Shown: positions 18,244 through 28,482 of the stretch, piece after piece
Layout: the number at the start of each line of letters is the position of its first letter
Numbering within the stretch: the stretch's first letter is position 1
Assembly: GCA_013213785.1 (NCBI GenBank)
Contig: JABSPZ010000005.1
Coordinates: 310,001 to 374,000, forward strand
Length of the DNA stretch: 64,000 bases
Direction of reading: 5' to 3'
Source of the DNA: Henriciella sp.
Lineage (GTDB): Bacteria > Pseudomonadota > Alphaproteobacteria > Caulobacterales > Hyphomonadaceae
The notes under the pieces: generated by a model
The model's input: only the letters and a program-made list of their open reading frames with translations
What the model was told of the DNA's origin: nothing
Databases searched by the model: none
Program-made: the position numbers and the translations under genes

Positions 18244-19062
18244 GTGGCGCGCTCAAAGCAGCATGATGGTCAGCCAGGTGACCTGGGTTTACGGTTGCTT
18301 TCTGCGGCAGTTCTCATTCCTTTTGCCTTATTCGTTGTTTGGGAAGGTGGCGCTTGGCTCGCCGTTTCATGTGGGGTGTTTGCGTCTCTCATGGCGTATG
18401 AGTGGGTTCGAATGACGGCGTCTCCGTCGATGAAGAGTTTTGTGCCGCTGGCAATTCAGCCATTTGTGCCGCTTGTCATTGGTGCACCAGTTTGGGCGCT
18501 TTGGTTGTTCCCGCTGTGCGCAGTTCTGGCGACGTTTACTCATCCGCTGCATGAAAAGCGTGGATCAGAGGCGTTTGGATATCTCTACATTACCGGAATG
18601 CCATTGGCGCTTTATTTCCTTCGGGACGGTCCATGGGACGGCGCCGCTGTGGCATTGATTTTTATGGGGATTGTCTGGGGCTCAGATTCCGCAGCTTACT
18701 TTACCGGCCGCAGTATCGGTGGTCCTTTATTGCACCCAGACTCACCGTCTAAAACCTGGAGCGGTGCGATTGGTGGCGCTGGTTTTAGCGCGCTTTGTGG
18801 CTTGCTCGCGGCCTATATTGCGGGCGGGAACTATATCGCGTGGTTTGCGATGGGAGCGTTGATTTCGATTTTTGCTCAGTTTGGCGACTTGTTTGAAAGC
18901 TCAACGAAACGCCGGCATGGGGTGAAAGACTCCAGCGCATTGGTCCCTGGACATGGTGGCTTGCTCGACCGTGTTGATGGCCTGGGCTTCGTTTGCGTCG
19001 CAGCTCTCCTGGTATTTTCGTTTGTTCCGCCATTGCTAACAGTACTAGGTCTGAACCTATGA
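18244..19062 (+). CDS. cdsA: Phosphatidate cytidylyltransferase (CDP-diglyceride synthase)
   Basis: 272 residues from the GTG at 18244, one base after the uppS stop; the frame continues upstream into uppS but without family similarity. It has about seven to eight membrane helices, and the CDS signature is in the C-terminal third (KRRHGVKDSSALVPGHGG then LLDRVDGL), with SDSAAYFTGRSIGG earlier. It forms CDP-diacylglycerol for phospholipid synthesis at the inner membrane. Its TGA overlaps the ATG of dxr. Confidence 0.95.
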   Translation: MARSKQHDGQPGDLGLRLLSAAVLIPFALFVVWEGGAWLAVSCGVFASLMAYEWVRMTASPSMKSFVPLAIQPFVPLVIGAPVWALWLFPLCAVLATFTHPLHEKRGSEAFGYLYITGMPLALYFLRDGPWDGAAVALIFMGIVWGSDSAAYFTGRSIGGPLLHPDSPSKTWSGAIGGAGFSALCGLLAAYIAGGNYIAWFAMGALISIFAQFGDLFESSTKRRHGVKDSSALVPGHGGLLDRVDGLGFVCVAALLVFSFVPPLLTVLGLNL

Positions 19063-20273
19063 GCAGGCCGCGTTCGATTTCTATTCTCGGTTCAACGGGA
19101 TCCATCGGCACGTCTGCGCTTTCTGTGATTGAGCACGCGAACACGGTTTCAAAGGAACCTGTTTTTTCTGTAGATACGCTTTGCGCAGGAAAGAATGTTG
19201 AGCAGCTAATAAAACAGGCGCGACTGTTCAAACCGGAACATGTGGTCATCGCAGACGAAAGTGCGCTGGACAACCTCCGAGGAGGATTAGCGGATGTAGA
19301 CGTTTCTGTTGCGGCGGGTGCAGACGCCGTGATTGAGGCGGCGGCCCGACCGGTGGACCGGCTTCTAGCAGCGATCGTTGGTATTGATGGGCTACCATCC
19401 ACGTTTGCTGCCATCGAGGCGGGAAACTCTGTGGCACTCGCAAACAAAGAAAGCATGGTTTGTGCGGGCCCAGTCTTGAATCGATTGGCCGCGTCAAAGC
19501 AAGTCTCCATCGTTCCCACGGATTCCGAACACAACGCGATGTTCCAGGTTATGGAGCGTCGTGAGGACTTAGCTCGCCTTATTTTGACCGGATCAGGCGG
19601 CCCGTTTCGAACCTTGTCTCGGCAAGCGCTTGAAAATGTGACGTCGGACGATGCTCTCGCGCACCCTAAATGGAATATGGGGCGCAAAATTTCGATCGAT
19701 AGCGCGACTCTCTTCAATAAAGGGCTCGAACTGATTGAAGCGTCTTATTTGTTCGATGTTCCCGAAGACTTGATCGATGTCGTGATCCATCCGCAATCTA
19801 TCATTCATTCGGCGGTTGCTTACCGGGATGGATCCGTTTTGGCCCAAATGGGCGTGCCGGACATGCGTACGCCGATATCACATGCGCTCACTTGGCCCGA
19901 CCGTCGTCAATCAACGCCGGTAGAGCCGCTTGATTTGATCGCGCTCAACCAACTCGATTTTGAGCTCCCGGACACTGATAGCTTTCCGGCGATTGACCTT
20001 TGCCGCCAGGCTTTGAGAGCCGGGAATGGCGCGCCGACTGTATTAAATTGCGCTAATGAAGCGGCGGTAGCTGCATTTCTTGCGGGCCAATGTCGATTCC
20101 TCGACATAAGCTGGATCGTGGAAATGGCACTGGAGCGCTTTTTAGCGGGTCCAATGGCTTGTGAGGATTGCGATACTTTGGATGCAGTCTTAGCAGTTCA
20201 AGCCGAAGCCGAACGGATAACCAGTGCACTTCTCATTGATGTGAAGAGCCAGAAACAGGAGCGGAGAGCGTGA
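19059..20273 (+). CDS. dxr: 1-deoxy-D-xylulose 5-phosphate reductoisomerase
   Basis: 404 residues from the ATG at 19059 (ATGA overlap with cdsA). It commits carbon to the MEP isoprenoid pathway. The NADPH-binding GSTGSIGTSAL is at the N-terminus; the active-site blocks PTDSEHNAMFQV and KWNMGRKISIDSATLFNKGLELIEA follow, and the C-terminal domain is complete. It feeds uppS in the same operon. The rseP start overlaps its stop. Confidence 0.97.
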   Translation: MSRPRSISILGSTGSIGTSALSVIEHANTVSKEPVFSVDTLCAGKNVEQLIKQARLFKPEHVVIADESALDNLRGGLADVDVSVAAGADAVIEAAARPVDRLLAAIVGIDGLPSTFAAIEAGNSVALANKESMVCAGPVLNRLAASKQVSIVPTDSEHNAMFQVMERREDLARLILTGSGGPFRTLSRQALENVTSDDALAHPKWNMGRKISIDSATLFNKGLELIEASYLFDVPEDLIDVVIHPQSIIHSAVAYRDGSVLAQMGVPDMRTPISHALTWPDRRQSTPVEPLDLIALNQLDFELPDTDSFPAIDLCRQALRAGNGAPTVLNCANEAAVAAFLAGQCRFLDISWIVEMALERFLAGPMACEDCDTLDAVLAVQAEAERITSALLIDVKSQKQERRA

Positions 20274-21445
20274 CGGGAATTCTGGCGCAAGGCCCGATTT
20301 TTCTGATTTGCCTGGCATTCCTGCTCGGGGTGGTCGTGATTATTCACGAACTCGGACACTATCTGGCCGGCCGATATTACGGAGCTGCGGTTGAGTCGTT
20401 TTCAATCGGCTTTGGATCTTCGATTTACGAGCGCAAAGACTCCAAAGGGACGCGCTGGCGCGTGAATTGGATTCCGCTTGGCGGTTTCGTGAAGTATGTT
20501 GGCGAAAGTCAAATGCCGACTGATGTCGGGAAAATTGAAGAAGGCCCGATCGGCAAGCCTTATGGAGAGCTGAGCGTCGGCGCTCGTTCAATTGTTGCGC
20601 TTGCAGGGCCTGCGGCTAACTTTGTGCTTGCAGTGCTGCTATTCACGATATTCTTCGCGTTCCGAGGCACCGAACAATATGATGTCTACGCCTACCAGGT
20701 GAATGAGGGGCAACCAGCAGCCGAAGCTGGCATGCTAGAAGGCGACATCATCAAGACGATTGATGGCAAAGCGATCCAGCAGATCGCTGATATGATTGTC
20801 ATCACAAGTATGTCGTCAGGGCGTAATTTACCGTTCGAAGTGCAACGCGGTGATGAGACGATTAATTTGGTTGTGACCCCAGAGCGGGTCGTGCGCGAGA
20901 ATCAACTCGGTCAACTCGTCCCACAAGGCACGATTGGCATTGTGCCAGCGCCGCTCAGAGAATCTGTCCAATTTCGCAAATATGGGCCCCTTGAGGCGGT
21001 GGGTATGGGCGTTATCGAGACGAAAGATACGGTGGAGCACACCGTATACATGTTGGGTCGCATCATTACCGGCAAAGAACCGCTGGCTCTAATGAGTGGT
21101 CCTGTCGCGATCGGCGATGCTGGTCGGCGAATCGTTAATCGAACAATGGGCGCTGAAACTGTGCCGCTCACAACGCGTTTGAGTGTTTTGGGTTGGTCTG
21201 CGTTGCAGCTTTGCGCTCTAATCTCGATAGGCATTGGCTTTTTCAACCTGCTGCCATTGCCTGTCCTGGACGGGGGACATCTCGTCTTTAATGCCTATGA
21301 AGCCGTGACTGGAAAAGTAATGCCAGAAAAGGTGCAGGAAATGGCATTGATGGCGGGGCTTGGTCTGCTATTGACCATGTTTGTTTTCATCACCTGGGGT
21401 GACGTTCTGGAAACCGGCCTTTTTAATGGGCCTGCGAGCGAGTAA
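20270..21445 (+). CDS. rseP: Site-2 intramembrane metalloprotease RseP (MmpA type)
   Basis: 391 residues from a GTG at 20270 that overlaps the dxr TGA. The zinc site HELGH is at 26-30 in the first helix, a PDZ domain lies around 125-205 (NEGQPAAEAGMLEGDIIKTI), and the second metal motif is in FNLLPLPVLDGGH near the C-terminus. It cleaves membrane-bound substrates such as anti-sigma factors. In Caulobacter the homologue, MmpA, degrades the polarity factor PodJ, so a cell-cycle role is possible here too. It precedes bamA, as usual. Confidence 0.95.
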   Translation: MTGILAQGPIFLICLAFLLGVVVIIHELGHYLAGRYYGAAVESFSIGFGSSIYERKDSKGTRWRVNWIPLGGFVKYVGESQMPTDVGKIEEGPIGKPYGELSVGARSIVALAGPAANFVLAVLLFTIFFAFRGTEQYDVYAYQVNEGQPAAEAGMLEGDIIKTIDGKAIQQIADMIVITSMSSGRNLPFEVQRGDETINLVVTPERVVRENQLGQLVPQGTIGIVPAPLRESVQFRKYGPLEAVGMGVIETKDTVEHTVYMLGRIITGKEPLALMSGPVAIGDAGRRIVNRTMGAETVPLTTRLSVLGWSALQLCALISIGIGFFNLLPLPVLDGGHLVFNAYEAVTGKVMPEKVQEMALMAGLGLLLTMFVFITWGDVLETGLFNGPASE

Positions 21446-21474
21446 TTCGTTTGCCATGGAGGATCGAGGGATCG

Positions 21475-24045
21475 ATGCGTAAAGTTTTAGCTGCAGTCTT
21501 GATGGCGACGAGTGCAATCGCGCTCACCGAAACTCCCGTTTCGGAGTCGAATGCTCAAGTGACTGAGACCATTCGACAAATCAGAATCGAAGGCAATCAG
21601 CGGATCGAAGACCGGACTATTCAGTCCTACTTGCTCGTCGCGCCGGGTGACGCATTCGATCCAGCGCGAATAGATCTGTCACTGAAAACGCTCTTTGCAA
21701 CGGGTCTCTTTGCGGATGCGAGCTTTGATAAAGCCGGTCCCGACCTTATCGTACGCGTCGTAGAAAACCCGATCATCAATCGCGTCCTCTTTGAAGGAAA
21801 CAGCGCGCTCGACGACGATAAGCTACGCGAAGAAGTACAAGCTGCCCCGCGGGGGATCTTTACCGCCGCGCGTGTGCAGGCCGATGTGCAACGCATTCTA
21901 GAGCTTTACCGCCAGTCTGGGCGCTTCTCAGCGACCGTTGAGCCACAGTATAAGCCACTTGATCAGAACCGTGTCGATCTCGTCTTTGTTATGACGGAAG
22001 GCCCGGTCACGGGTGTCCGTTCGATTAACTTCATTGGTAACGAAGCGTATTCAGATAGACGTTTGCGCAGCGAAGTTGTGACAAAACAATCGCGTTGGTG
22101 GCGGTTCTTTAGCTCAAATGACAACTATGATCCCGGCCGTTTGGAGTTTGACCGTGAACTCTTGCGCGAATTCTATCAGAACAAAGGCTACTATGATTTC
22201 CGCGTCATCAGTGCGGTGGCCGATCTAACGCCTGATCGCGAAGATTTTTACATCACCTACACGATCGATGAAGGCGAGCAGTACACGTTCGGCGAAATCG
22301 ATGTTGAAACCGCGCTGGACAAGCTCAGCAGCGAAGGTCTCAAGCGCGCTGTTCCATTTACCGAGGGTGAGCTGTTCCGCGGTGACCTGATTGAAGATAC
22401 AATCGACACTCTGACCTACGCGGCAGGGATCGCCGGCTATGCCTTCGTGGACATCACACCCCGGCTTCAAGCGGATCCTGAGACCCGGAAAGTCAACGTC
22501 ACGTTCGCAATTGATGAAGGCCCACGGGTCTATATTGAGCGGATCAACATTAACGGAAACACTCAAACACTCGACCGCGTCATTCGCCGCGAGTTGCGCG
22601 TTGCCGAAGGAGATGCGTTTAACCGTGTCTTGCTAGATCGTTCGCGGAACCGCGTTCGCGCGCTGGGGTATTTTGAGAATGTTGAAATCACGGAAAAAGC
22701 GGGTTCAAGCGCTGACCGCACTGTTGTCGACATTGATGTCGAAGAAACGGCGACGGGTGAGCTCTCATTCGCGGCAGGTTTCTCGTCCGTTGACTCCTTC
22801 TTGCTCGATCTCAGCGTGACACAGCGCAATTTGCGGGGCCGTGGTCAAACCTTTGTCGCGCGTGTTTCAGCCTCCGATCGGCAGCAATTCGTTGATTTCC
22901 GTTTCCAAGAACCGCGCTTCCTGGATCGTAATCTGTCAGCGGGTGTTGAACTGTTTTCAACACGCTCAGATTTTTTGGATATCTCGCAATTTGAGTCCAA
23001 TACGATCGGGACGGGGATCAATTTCGGATTTCCTGTGACCGATAATACCGGTCTGCAAGTTCGCTATCGGTTGCAGTACGATAAAATCAATATCCGAGAT
23101 CAGAACGTCATTATCGATGAGGACGGTTTGATCGTTCAGTCTCTGGTGCAAACTGCAGGTCAGGATACGCCAGATAATGTTTTTGATGATAGCTTTCGCG
23201 TTGTTGACGAGCGCGATGTCCTAGAAGGGCAGAGACTGGTTGATCAGTGTTCTACGGACATCGTTAGTCGACGGATCGTCTGCGACAATGAACGCTCCGA
23301 CATCACCTCTTTGGTAGGATATTCCTTCAACTGGGATCGACGCAATGACCCGATTGCGCCGACTGGAGGGTTTGATTTCTCGATCAGTCAAGACGTTGCA
23401 GGACTTGGCGGCGATGTTCAGTACATCCGCAGTGAGCTAACTGGCGCAACCTATCGCGGGATCTTCCGCGGTGTTCGGGCGAGTGTTCGTCTCTCCGGTG
23501 GCTACATTGAGCCATACGGCAATGATGACCGCATTCTCATCAACAACCGGTTCTTCCGCGGCGGCTCTTCATTCCGCGGATTTGATGTCGCGGGGATCGG
23601 TCCTCGCGAAATCATCACACTGGCGGACGAGAACGGCCAGATCACAGACGTGAAGCCAGGGCGTTCGCTCGGCGGTAAAGCCTACTATCAGGCCACATCT
23701 GAACTCACGGTTCCGAACTATCTCCCAGAAGAGTACGGCATTCGCACGAAGCTGTTTGTTGAAGCTGGTGGGCTAGGGATTCTCGATGATCCGGATCTGC
23801 GCGATCCGATTTTTGGTCAGATTGGCGTCGGTGCATTTAGCGGTGTTCGCTTCAATGGCGTCGGGCTTGGTACGCCGGCAGTTAGTCAAATCAAAGACGG
23901 GCTGGGCCTTCGTGCATCCGCCGGTCTCTCAATCGGCTGGGACTCACCGTTCGGACCTATTCAGTTCGACTTCTCACACATACTTCGCAAGGAAGAGTAC
24001 GATAGAACGGAGACATTCCGCTTTAGTACCTCCACCCGTTTTTAG
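21475..24045 (+). CDS. bamA: Outer membrane protein assembly factor BamA
   Basis: 856 residues from the ATG at 21475, which is followed by a clear signal peptide ending near residue 28; the ORF opens at 21451 without one. Five POTRA domains fill about 30-430 (for example IRQIRIEGNQRIEDRTI, VYIERININGNTQTLDRVIRRELRV), then a 16-strand barrel that ends in Phe, the usual sorting residue. The lid/loop motif RGF is present as SSFRGFDVAGIGPR. An acidic loop near residues 555-610 is longer than in enteric BamA. It folds outer-membrane proteins and sits directly before its periplasmic chaperone gene. Confidence 0.97.
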   Translation: MRKVLAAVLMATSAIALTETPVSESNAQVTETIRQIRIEGNQRIEDRTIQSYLLVAPGDAFDPARIDLSLKTLFATGLFADASFDKAGPDLIVRVVENPIINRVLFEGNSALDDDKLREEVQAAPRGIFTAARVQADVQRILELYRQSGRFSATVEPQYKPLDQNRVDLVFVMTEGPVTGVRSINFIGNEAYSDRRLRSEVVTKQSRWWRFFSSNDNYDPGRLEFDRELLREFYQNKGYYDFRVISAVADLTPDREDFYITYTIDEGEQYTFGEIDVETALDKLSSEGLKRAVPFTEGELFRGDLIEDTIDTLTYAAGIAGYAFVDITPRLQADPETRKVNVTFAIDEGPRVYIERININGNTQTLDRVIRRELRVAEGDAFNRVLLDRSRNRVRALGYFENVEITEKAGSSADRTVVDIDVEETATGELSFAAGFSSVDSFLLDLSVTQRNLRGRGQTFVARVSASDRQQFVDFRFQEPRFLDRNLSAGVELFSTRSDFLDISQFESNTIGTGINFGFPVTDNTGLQVRYRLQYDKINIRDQNVIIDEDGLIVQSLVQTAGQDTPDNVFDDSFRVVDERDVLEGQRLVDQCSTDIVSRRIVCDNERSDITSLVGYSFNWDRRNDPIAPTGGFDFSISQDVAGLGGDVQYIRSELTGATYRGIFRGVRASVRLSGGYIEPYGNDDRILINNRFFRGGSSFRGFDVAGIGPREIITLADENGQITDVKPGRSLGGKAYYQATSELTVPNYLPEEYGIRTKLFVEAGGLGILDDPDLRDPIFGQIGVGAFSGVRFNGVGLGTPAVSQIKDGLGLRASAGLSIGWDSPFGPIQFDFSHILRKEEYDRTETFRFSTSTRF

Positions 24046-24071
24046 CAGATATCTCTACAGGAGAGAGTATA

Positions 24072-24662
24072 ATGATCCGCGTAAAATCCATTCTCGCTAC
24101 GTTGGCACTGGCAGTGTCCGCAGCTTTCGCTGTCAGCCCCGCAGCGACAGCGCAAGGAACGAAGGTTGTCGTTATCGACCGAGTTCAGATCTTTACCCAA
24201 AGCCAAGCTGGTCAAGACATCCGAACGAAGATCCAAGCGATCGAAACGACAATGCAGGGCGAACTGCAACCTTTGGCGACCGCGCTGCAAACTGATGGTG
24301 CAGCTTTGCGCACCAAATCAGAAGGTAAAACACAAGAGACAGTTCGCGCAGATGCTGCGTTGATGTCAGAGATCGAAGCCTACTCACGCAAAGCAAATGA
24401 CTTTGAGCGTAAGCGTCAGATCGCTGCGCAAGAGCTGGCGTTGACTGAACGCAAAGCGCTCGTCGATTTCAACAACGCTCTCATTCCTGTGCTTCAGCAA
24501 GTGATTGCAGAGAACAGCGCAAACGTCATCCTAGACAAATCTCAAGTGGTTTACGTGGACGATGCAACCGATGTGACGCAATCTGCGATCACAAAGCTCA
24601 ATGCAAGCACGCCAACTGTTCAAGTTGTTCGTCAGAGCCTGCCGACACAGCAGCCTCAGTAA
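24072..24662 (+). CDS. skp: Periplasmic chaperone of the OmpH/Skp family
   Basis: 196 residues with a signal peptide cleaved after about residue 27 (AATAQG). VVVIDRVQIFTQSQAGQ matches the start of the OmpH/Skp domain, followed by a long charged helix region (about 60-145) that forms the tentacles of the trimer, and then a return strand ANVILDKSQVVYVDDATDVT. It holds unfolded outer-membrane proteins on their way to BamA. The position between bamA and lpxD is the standard one. The assignment is by order and pattern rather than by a catalytic motif. Confidence 0.9.
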   Translation: MIRVKSILATLALAVSAAFAVSPAATAQGTKVVVIDRVQIFTQSQAGQDIRTKIQAIETTMQGELQPLATALQTDGAALRTKSEGKTQETVRADAALMSEIEAYSRKANDFERKRQIAAQELALTERKALVDFNNALIPVLQQVIAENSANVILDKSQVVYVDDATDVTQSAITKLNASTPTVQVVRQSLPTQQPQ

Positions 24663-24680
24663 ACGTCCGTCGGAGGGCTG

Positions 24681-25685
24681 ATGCCGATTGATCAGCGTTT
24701 CTTTGATTATCAGGGCCCGCAATCATTGCGGGCCCTTTTAGCCATTTGTGGCATCGAAAGTGATGATGCAGACGATATCGAGATTACCGGCATCGCATCA
24801 TCACAGAACGCCATCGAAGGCGATCTGTGTTTCTTCGAGGGGAAGGCGTCGCAAGCAAAGAGCGTCAGCTCACGGGCCGCGGCTTGTTTTGTGAAGCCTG
24901 CCGCTGCCGCCGGACTACCAGCTGGCGTCATTCCAATCGGAACCAGTCACCCTAGGGCCAGTCATAAGCTGGCAAGTGAAGCGCTTTACAAACTCAAAGA
25001 TTGGCAAGCTTCTGGGGAAGCGCCGTCTATACATGACACCGCTATAGTCGCCCCGACGGCCTTTATTGGCGCTGGCGCCGCGATTGGTGCCGGGACTACG
25101 ATTGGTCCAGGTGCTGCAATCGGCCCTGGCGTTCAAATCGGTGAAAATTCCGTTATCGGCGCAAACGTCTGCGTTCGCTGCGCGTTGGTTGGCAATCATG
25201 TCAAACTCTATTCAGGCGCATCCATTGGTGAGGCGGGGTTTGGGGTCACTGTCGGGCCTGAAGGGGCTGAAGACGTCCCGCAATGGGGGCGCGTGATCAT
25301 TCAAGACCACGTCACTGTGGGCGCCAACACGTGTATCGATCGCGGGGCCTTTTCGGATACGATTATTGGTGAACGCACGAAGATCGATAACTTGGTCCAA
25401 ATCGCTCACAATGTCGTCGTGGGGCGCAACGTGATGATGGCCAGCTTTACCGGGATTTCAGGAACAACGCAGATCGGAGACGGCGTGGTTATGGGAGGCC
25501 GTGTTGGAATCGCAGATCACGTCCATATTGGCGCGGGTGCGAAACTCGCTGCATCTTCCGGCATATTCCGTGATATCCCCGCAGGTGAAACTTGGGGCGG
25601 CGTTCCAGCCAAACCCTTAAAACAATATCTGCGTGAGGTCGCGTGGATCCAAAAACAAATAGCGCCGAAAAAGACACCTAAATGA
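24681..25685 (+). CDS. lpxD: UDP-3-O-acyl-glucosamine N-acyltransferase
   Basis: 334 residues from ATG 24681 with GGAGGG upstream. An N-terminal uridine-binding domain is followed by many hexapeptide repeats of the left-handed beta helix ([20 protein letters not shown] and onward) and a C-terminal helix. The catalytic His is in [10 protein letters not shown]. It adds the N-linked hydroxyacyl chain in lipid A synthesis. Its TGA overlaps the lpxA start by ATGA, leaving no room for fabZ, which usually lies between them. Confidence 0.96.
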   Translation: MPIDQRFFDYQGPQSLRALLAICGIESDDADDIEITGIASSQNAIEGDLCFFEGKASQAKSVSSRAAACFVKPAAAAGLPAGVIPIGTSHPRASHKLASEALYKLKDWQASGEAPSIHDTAIVAPTAFIGAGAAIGAGTTIGPGAAIGPGVQIGENSVIGANVCVRCALVGNHVKLYSGASIGEAGFGVTVGPEGAEDVPQWGRVIIQDHVTVGANTCIDRGAFSDTIIGERTKIDNLVQIAHNVVVGRNVMMASFTGISGTTQIGDGVVMGGRVGIADHVHIGAGAKLAASSGIFRDIPAGETWGGVPAKPLKQYLREVAWIQKQIAPKKTPK

Positions 25686-26473
25686 CGGTCAGCATTCACC
25701 CAACAGCTATCGTGGAACCAGGCGCTCAGCTTGGCGAGAATGTATCAATTGGGGCGCTCGCTTACGTCGGTCCTAATGTTCAGCTCGGCGACAATGCAGT
25801 TCTGCACCCAAAAGCGACCGTGTTCGGTCATTCGACGTTGGGCGCAGAGGTCGAGGTCTATCCTGGCTCCGTTATAGGCGGCCCGCCACAGGTGCTTGGC
25901 TACAAAGAAAGCAATGAATCGCGCCTCGAAGTTGGTGATCGCTCGGTAATGCGGGAGCACACCACCCTTCATACAGGGTCTCCAGAGCACGGTGGTATTA
26001 CCAAAATCGGATCTGATTGCCTATTCATGGCCCACACGCATGCCGCACACGATTGTGTGTTGGGGGACAAATGCGTGATCGCCAATAATACGCATATTGG
26101 TGGTCACGTAACTGTCGGTGAGCAGGTTTGGTTTGGCGGCGCCGTCGCAGTGCACCAATGGTGCCGGATCGGAGAGCATGCATTTGTCGGGGGCGGGGCA
26201 ATCCTCGTCGCAGATGTTATTCCGTTTGGATCTGTTGTCGGGAACCATGCCCACTTGGCAGGCCTCAATGTTGTGGGATTGAAACGGCGCGGGTTTTCGC
26301 GCGAGACCATTCGGAGCCTAAGGTCAGCCTATCGTATGCTATATGCGAAAGAAGGGACGTTCTCCGAACGACTTGAGGATACAGCCGCAACTTTTGCCGA
26401 AGCTGCTGAAGTGATGCAGATTGTAGACTTCATCCGTAACAGCAAAAATCGCGCACTTTGTTTGCCGCGATAG
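25682..26473 (+). CDS. lpxA: UDP-N-acetylglucosamine O-acyltransferase
   Basis: 263 residues, standard length. It carries out the first step of lipid A synthesis with hydroxyacyl-ACP. Hexapeptide repeats run to about residue 190 and include the catalytic His in [13 protein letters not shown], with [18 protein letters not shown] and [12 protein letters not shown] typical of the C-terminal part. It starts in the ATGA overlap with lpxD. Its TAG is contained in the AGGAGG ribosome site of lpxI. Confidence 0.97.
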   Translation: MTVSIHPTAIVEPGAQLGENVSIGALAYVGPNVQLGDNAVLHPKATVFGHSTLGAEVEVYPGSVIGGPPQVLGYKESNESRLEVGDRSVMREHTTLHTGSPEHGGITKIGSDCLFMAHTHAAHDCVLGDKCVIANNTHIGGHVTVGEQVWFGGAVAVHQWCRIGEHAFVGGGAILVADVIPFGSVVGNHAHLAGLNVVGLKRRGFSRETIRSLRSAYRMLYAKEGTFSERLEDTAATFAEAAEVMQIVDFIRNSKNRALCLPR

Positions 26474-26482
26474 GAGGCCTGA

Positions 26483-27322
26483 TTGGCGCCACTCGGAATC
26501 ATCGCAGGTCTCGGTGACCTCCCGGTACATGTTGCAGCAGCGGCGACTGAGCGGGGGCAGGGCGTTTTCGTTATCCGAATGAAAGGCTTTGAAGAACCCG
26601 GCCTGGCAACCTATCCGGGGATCGTTGCGGGTGTAGCCGAGATCGGTAAGACGATGAAAGCGCTCACGCAGGCAGGCTGTCAGCAGGTTTGTTTTGCGGG
26701 GATTGTAAAGCGACCAGATTTTCAGGCGCTCAAACCTGATCTCAAAGGCATATCTCTACTTCCTAAGGCGATTTCGGCAGCCAGGGAGGGGGATGATGCC
26801 CTCCTGAGTTTTCTCATAAAAACGTTTGAAAACGAGGGGTTCGATGTGATTGGGGCGGACGAGGCGGCTGGGTCTTTGACCGGCGAGGCGGGCGCGCTCA
26901 CCGGTGTGCAACCGACGTTGGAGCAGTTGGATGATTTAAAAAAGGCTGCTTCCGTTGCGACCGAAATGGGGCGCTTGGATATCGGGCAGGGCGCCATTGT
27001 CGCCAATGGACTCGTCTTATGCGTTGAGGCTCAAGAAGGAACAGATGAAATGCTCCGCCGCTGCGCTGAGCTCCCTTCACAAATTCGAGGCTCCGAGGGC
27101 GCGCGAGCAGGCGTTCTAGTGAAGCGCCCCAAGCCTCAGCAAGAGCGTCGGATTGATCTCCCAACCATTGGCATGCGGACGATTGATCTTGCGGCTGAAG
27201 CTGGACTGGCGGGTATTGGCTTCGAAGCGGATGGCGCTTTGATCATTAACTCGGCGCAAGTGCGGGACCGCGCAGAGGCACTGGGTTTGTTCTTGTATGG
27301 CTTTCCGAAGGACTGGCCATAA
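26483..27322 (+). CDS. lpxI: UDP-2,3-diacylglucosamine pyrophosphatase, LpxI type
   Basis: 279 residues from a TTG at 26483 with a perfect AGGAGG (26472-26477) five bases upstream, so the unusual start is well supported. LpxI hydrolyses UDP-2,3-diacylglucosamine to lipid X and replaces LpxH in alphaproteobacteria. LGIIAGLGDLPVHVAAAA at the start and KRPKPQQERRIDLPTIGMRTI near the C-terminus match the family. It lies between lpxA and lpxB, and its TAA overlaps the lpxB ATG by one base. Confidence 0.95.
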   Translation: MAPLGIIAGLGDLPVHVAAAATERGQGVFVIRMKGFEEPGLATYPGIVAGVAEIGKTMKALTQAGCQQVCFAGIVKRPDFQALKPDLKGISLLPKAISAAREGDDALLSFLIKTFENEGFDVIGADEAAGSLTGEAGALTGVQPTLEQLDDLKKAASVATEMGRLDIGQGAIVANGLVLCVEAQEGTDEMLRRCAELPSQIRGSEGARAGVLVKRPKPQQERRIDLPTIGMRTIDLAAEAGLAGIGFEADGALIINSAQVRDRAEALGLFLYGFPKDWP

Positions 27323-28482
27323 TGTCTGGGGCTCGCGTCTACTTCGTCGCTGCGGAGCCATCCGGCGACCTGCTAGCGCGCGAAACTGCGGAAGCTCTCA
27401 AGGCTAAAGATCCGAGCGTCACTCTCTTCGGCATTGGCGGGCGAGAGCTTGCTAAGATTGGCTTAGAATCGCCAATAGATATCGCGCCACTTTCCATTCT
27501 TGGCTTATTCGAAGGCCTGAAAGCCTATGGAACTGTCGTCAAACTTGCCGACGCTGCGGCGGATGCGATCATCGAAGCCGATCCTGACGCCGTCGTATTG
27601 GTCGATTCCTGGGGCTTTATGCTGCGGGTCGCGCAGAGGGTCAGAAACCGAAACCCCGGGATCAAGCTGATAAAACTGGTTGGACCGCAAGTGTGGGCAA
27701 CGCGGGCTGGGCGCGCCAAAACGCTCGCTGCAACTGTCGACCACCTGATTTGCATCCACCAAATGGAGGCGCCGTACTACGAACCCCACGGGCTTCCTGT
27801 CACGGTTATGGGCAACCCAGCGCTTAGTCGAACAGAAAAGGGAGACGGAGCGCGGGCTCGGGGCGCCATCGAGGCCAATAATACAGACCAAGTCGTTTTA
27901 GTTCTGCCCGGCAGTCGCCCGAGCGAAATTAAGCGCGTGGCCCCCGTATTGGTGGAAGCTGCGTGGCTAATGAAATCACAAAACCCGGAACTGAAGATCG
28001 TCTTTGCTCCAGCGCCGTCGGTGAAAGAGCAATTCTTGGACGCGTTTCCGGGCGTACAGAAATGGGCGCGAATTCCGGATGAAGCCACATCATCGGCTGA
28101 TATTATGGTGGCGGCTGATTTCGCGCTGGCATGTTCTGGAACCGTGACATCCGAACTGGCGGTTCAAGGCACACCGTTTCTCGTCGGGTATAAGACCGGT
28201 TGGATCACCTGGGCTCTTGCGCGCTATCTTCTCTATAAACCGGAGCATATTACGCTTTTAAACATCGCTACCGATGATACCGAGGTGGCACCAGAATATG
28301 TACAAACCAAATTCCAGGCAGATGATTTGGCCGACAAAGCGCTGAGTTTGCTGGCCGATCCAGTCTTGCTCCAAGCGCAAATAGACGCCCAAAACAAAGC
28401 GCTCTCCCGAATGGGAGAGCGCGATGAAGCAGCGTATGACGTCGCCGCTGATACTATTCTGAGCGTGATTAGCGGTTGCTGA
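27322..28482 (+). CDS. lpxB: Lipid A disaccharide synthase
   Basis: 386 residues. It joins lipid X to UDP-diacylglucosamine (glycosyltransferase family 19) at the inner face of the inner membrane. [15 protein letters not shown] at the N-terminus, [16 protein letters not shown] and [11 protein letters not shown] and the C-terminal [21 protein letters not shown] mark the family. It ends the plus-strand envelope block. Its last 14 bases overlap the 3' end of gltA, and its codons at 28399-28422 carry the hairpin that serves as terminator for gltA. Confidence 0.96.
   Translation: MSGARVYFVAAEPSGDLLARETAEALKAKDPSVTLFGIGGRELAKIGLESPIDIAPLSILGLFEGLKAYGTVVKLADAAADAIIEADPDAVVLVDSWGFMLRVAQRVRNRNPGIKLIKLVGPQVWATRAGRAKTLAATVDHLICIHQMEAPYYEPHGLPVTVMGNPALSRTEKGDGARARGAIEANNTDQVVLVLPGSRPSEIKRVAPVLVEAAWLMKSQNPELKIVFAPAPSVKEQFLDAFPGVQKWARIPDEATSSADIMVAADFALACSGTVTSELAVQGTPFLVGYKTGWITWALARYLLYKPEHITLLNIATDDTEVAPEYVQTKFQADDLADKALSLLADPVLLQAQIDAQNKALSRMGERDEAAYDVAADTILSVISGC
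28391..28422 (-). terminator. gltA terminator, inside lpxB
   Basis: A 10-bp stem GCGCTCTCCC/GGGAGAGCGC with a 4-base loop (28399-28422). Read on the minus strand it is followed by TTTGTTTTGGG, so it should end gltA transcripts about 50 bases past the gltA stop. On the plus strand there is no T-run, so lpxB is not affected. Confidence 0.8.

Noticed and set aside
18785-19717. A 310-residue open frame on the minus strand
   Set aside because: It lies antisense to cdsA and dxr, both certain by family motifs; composition is that of a shadow frame.
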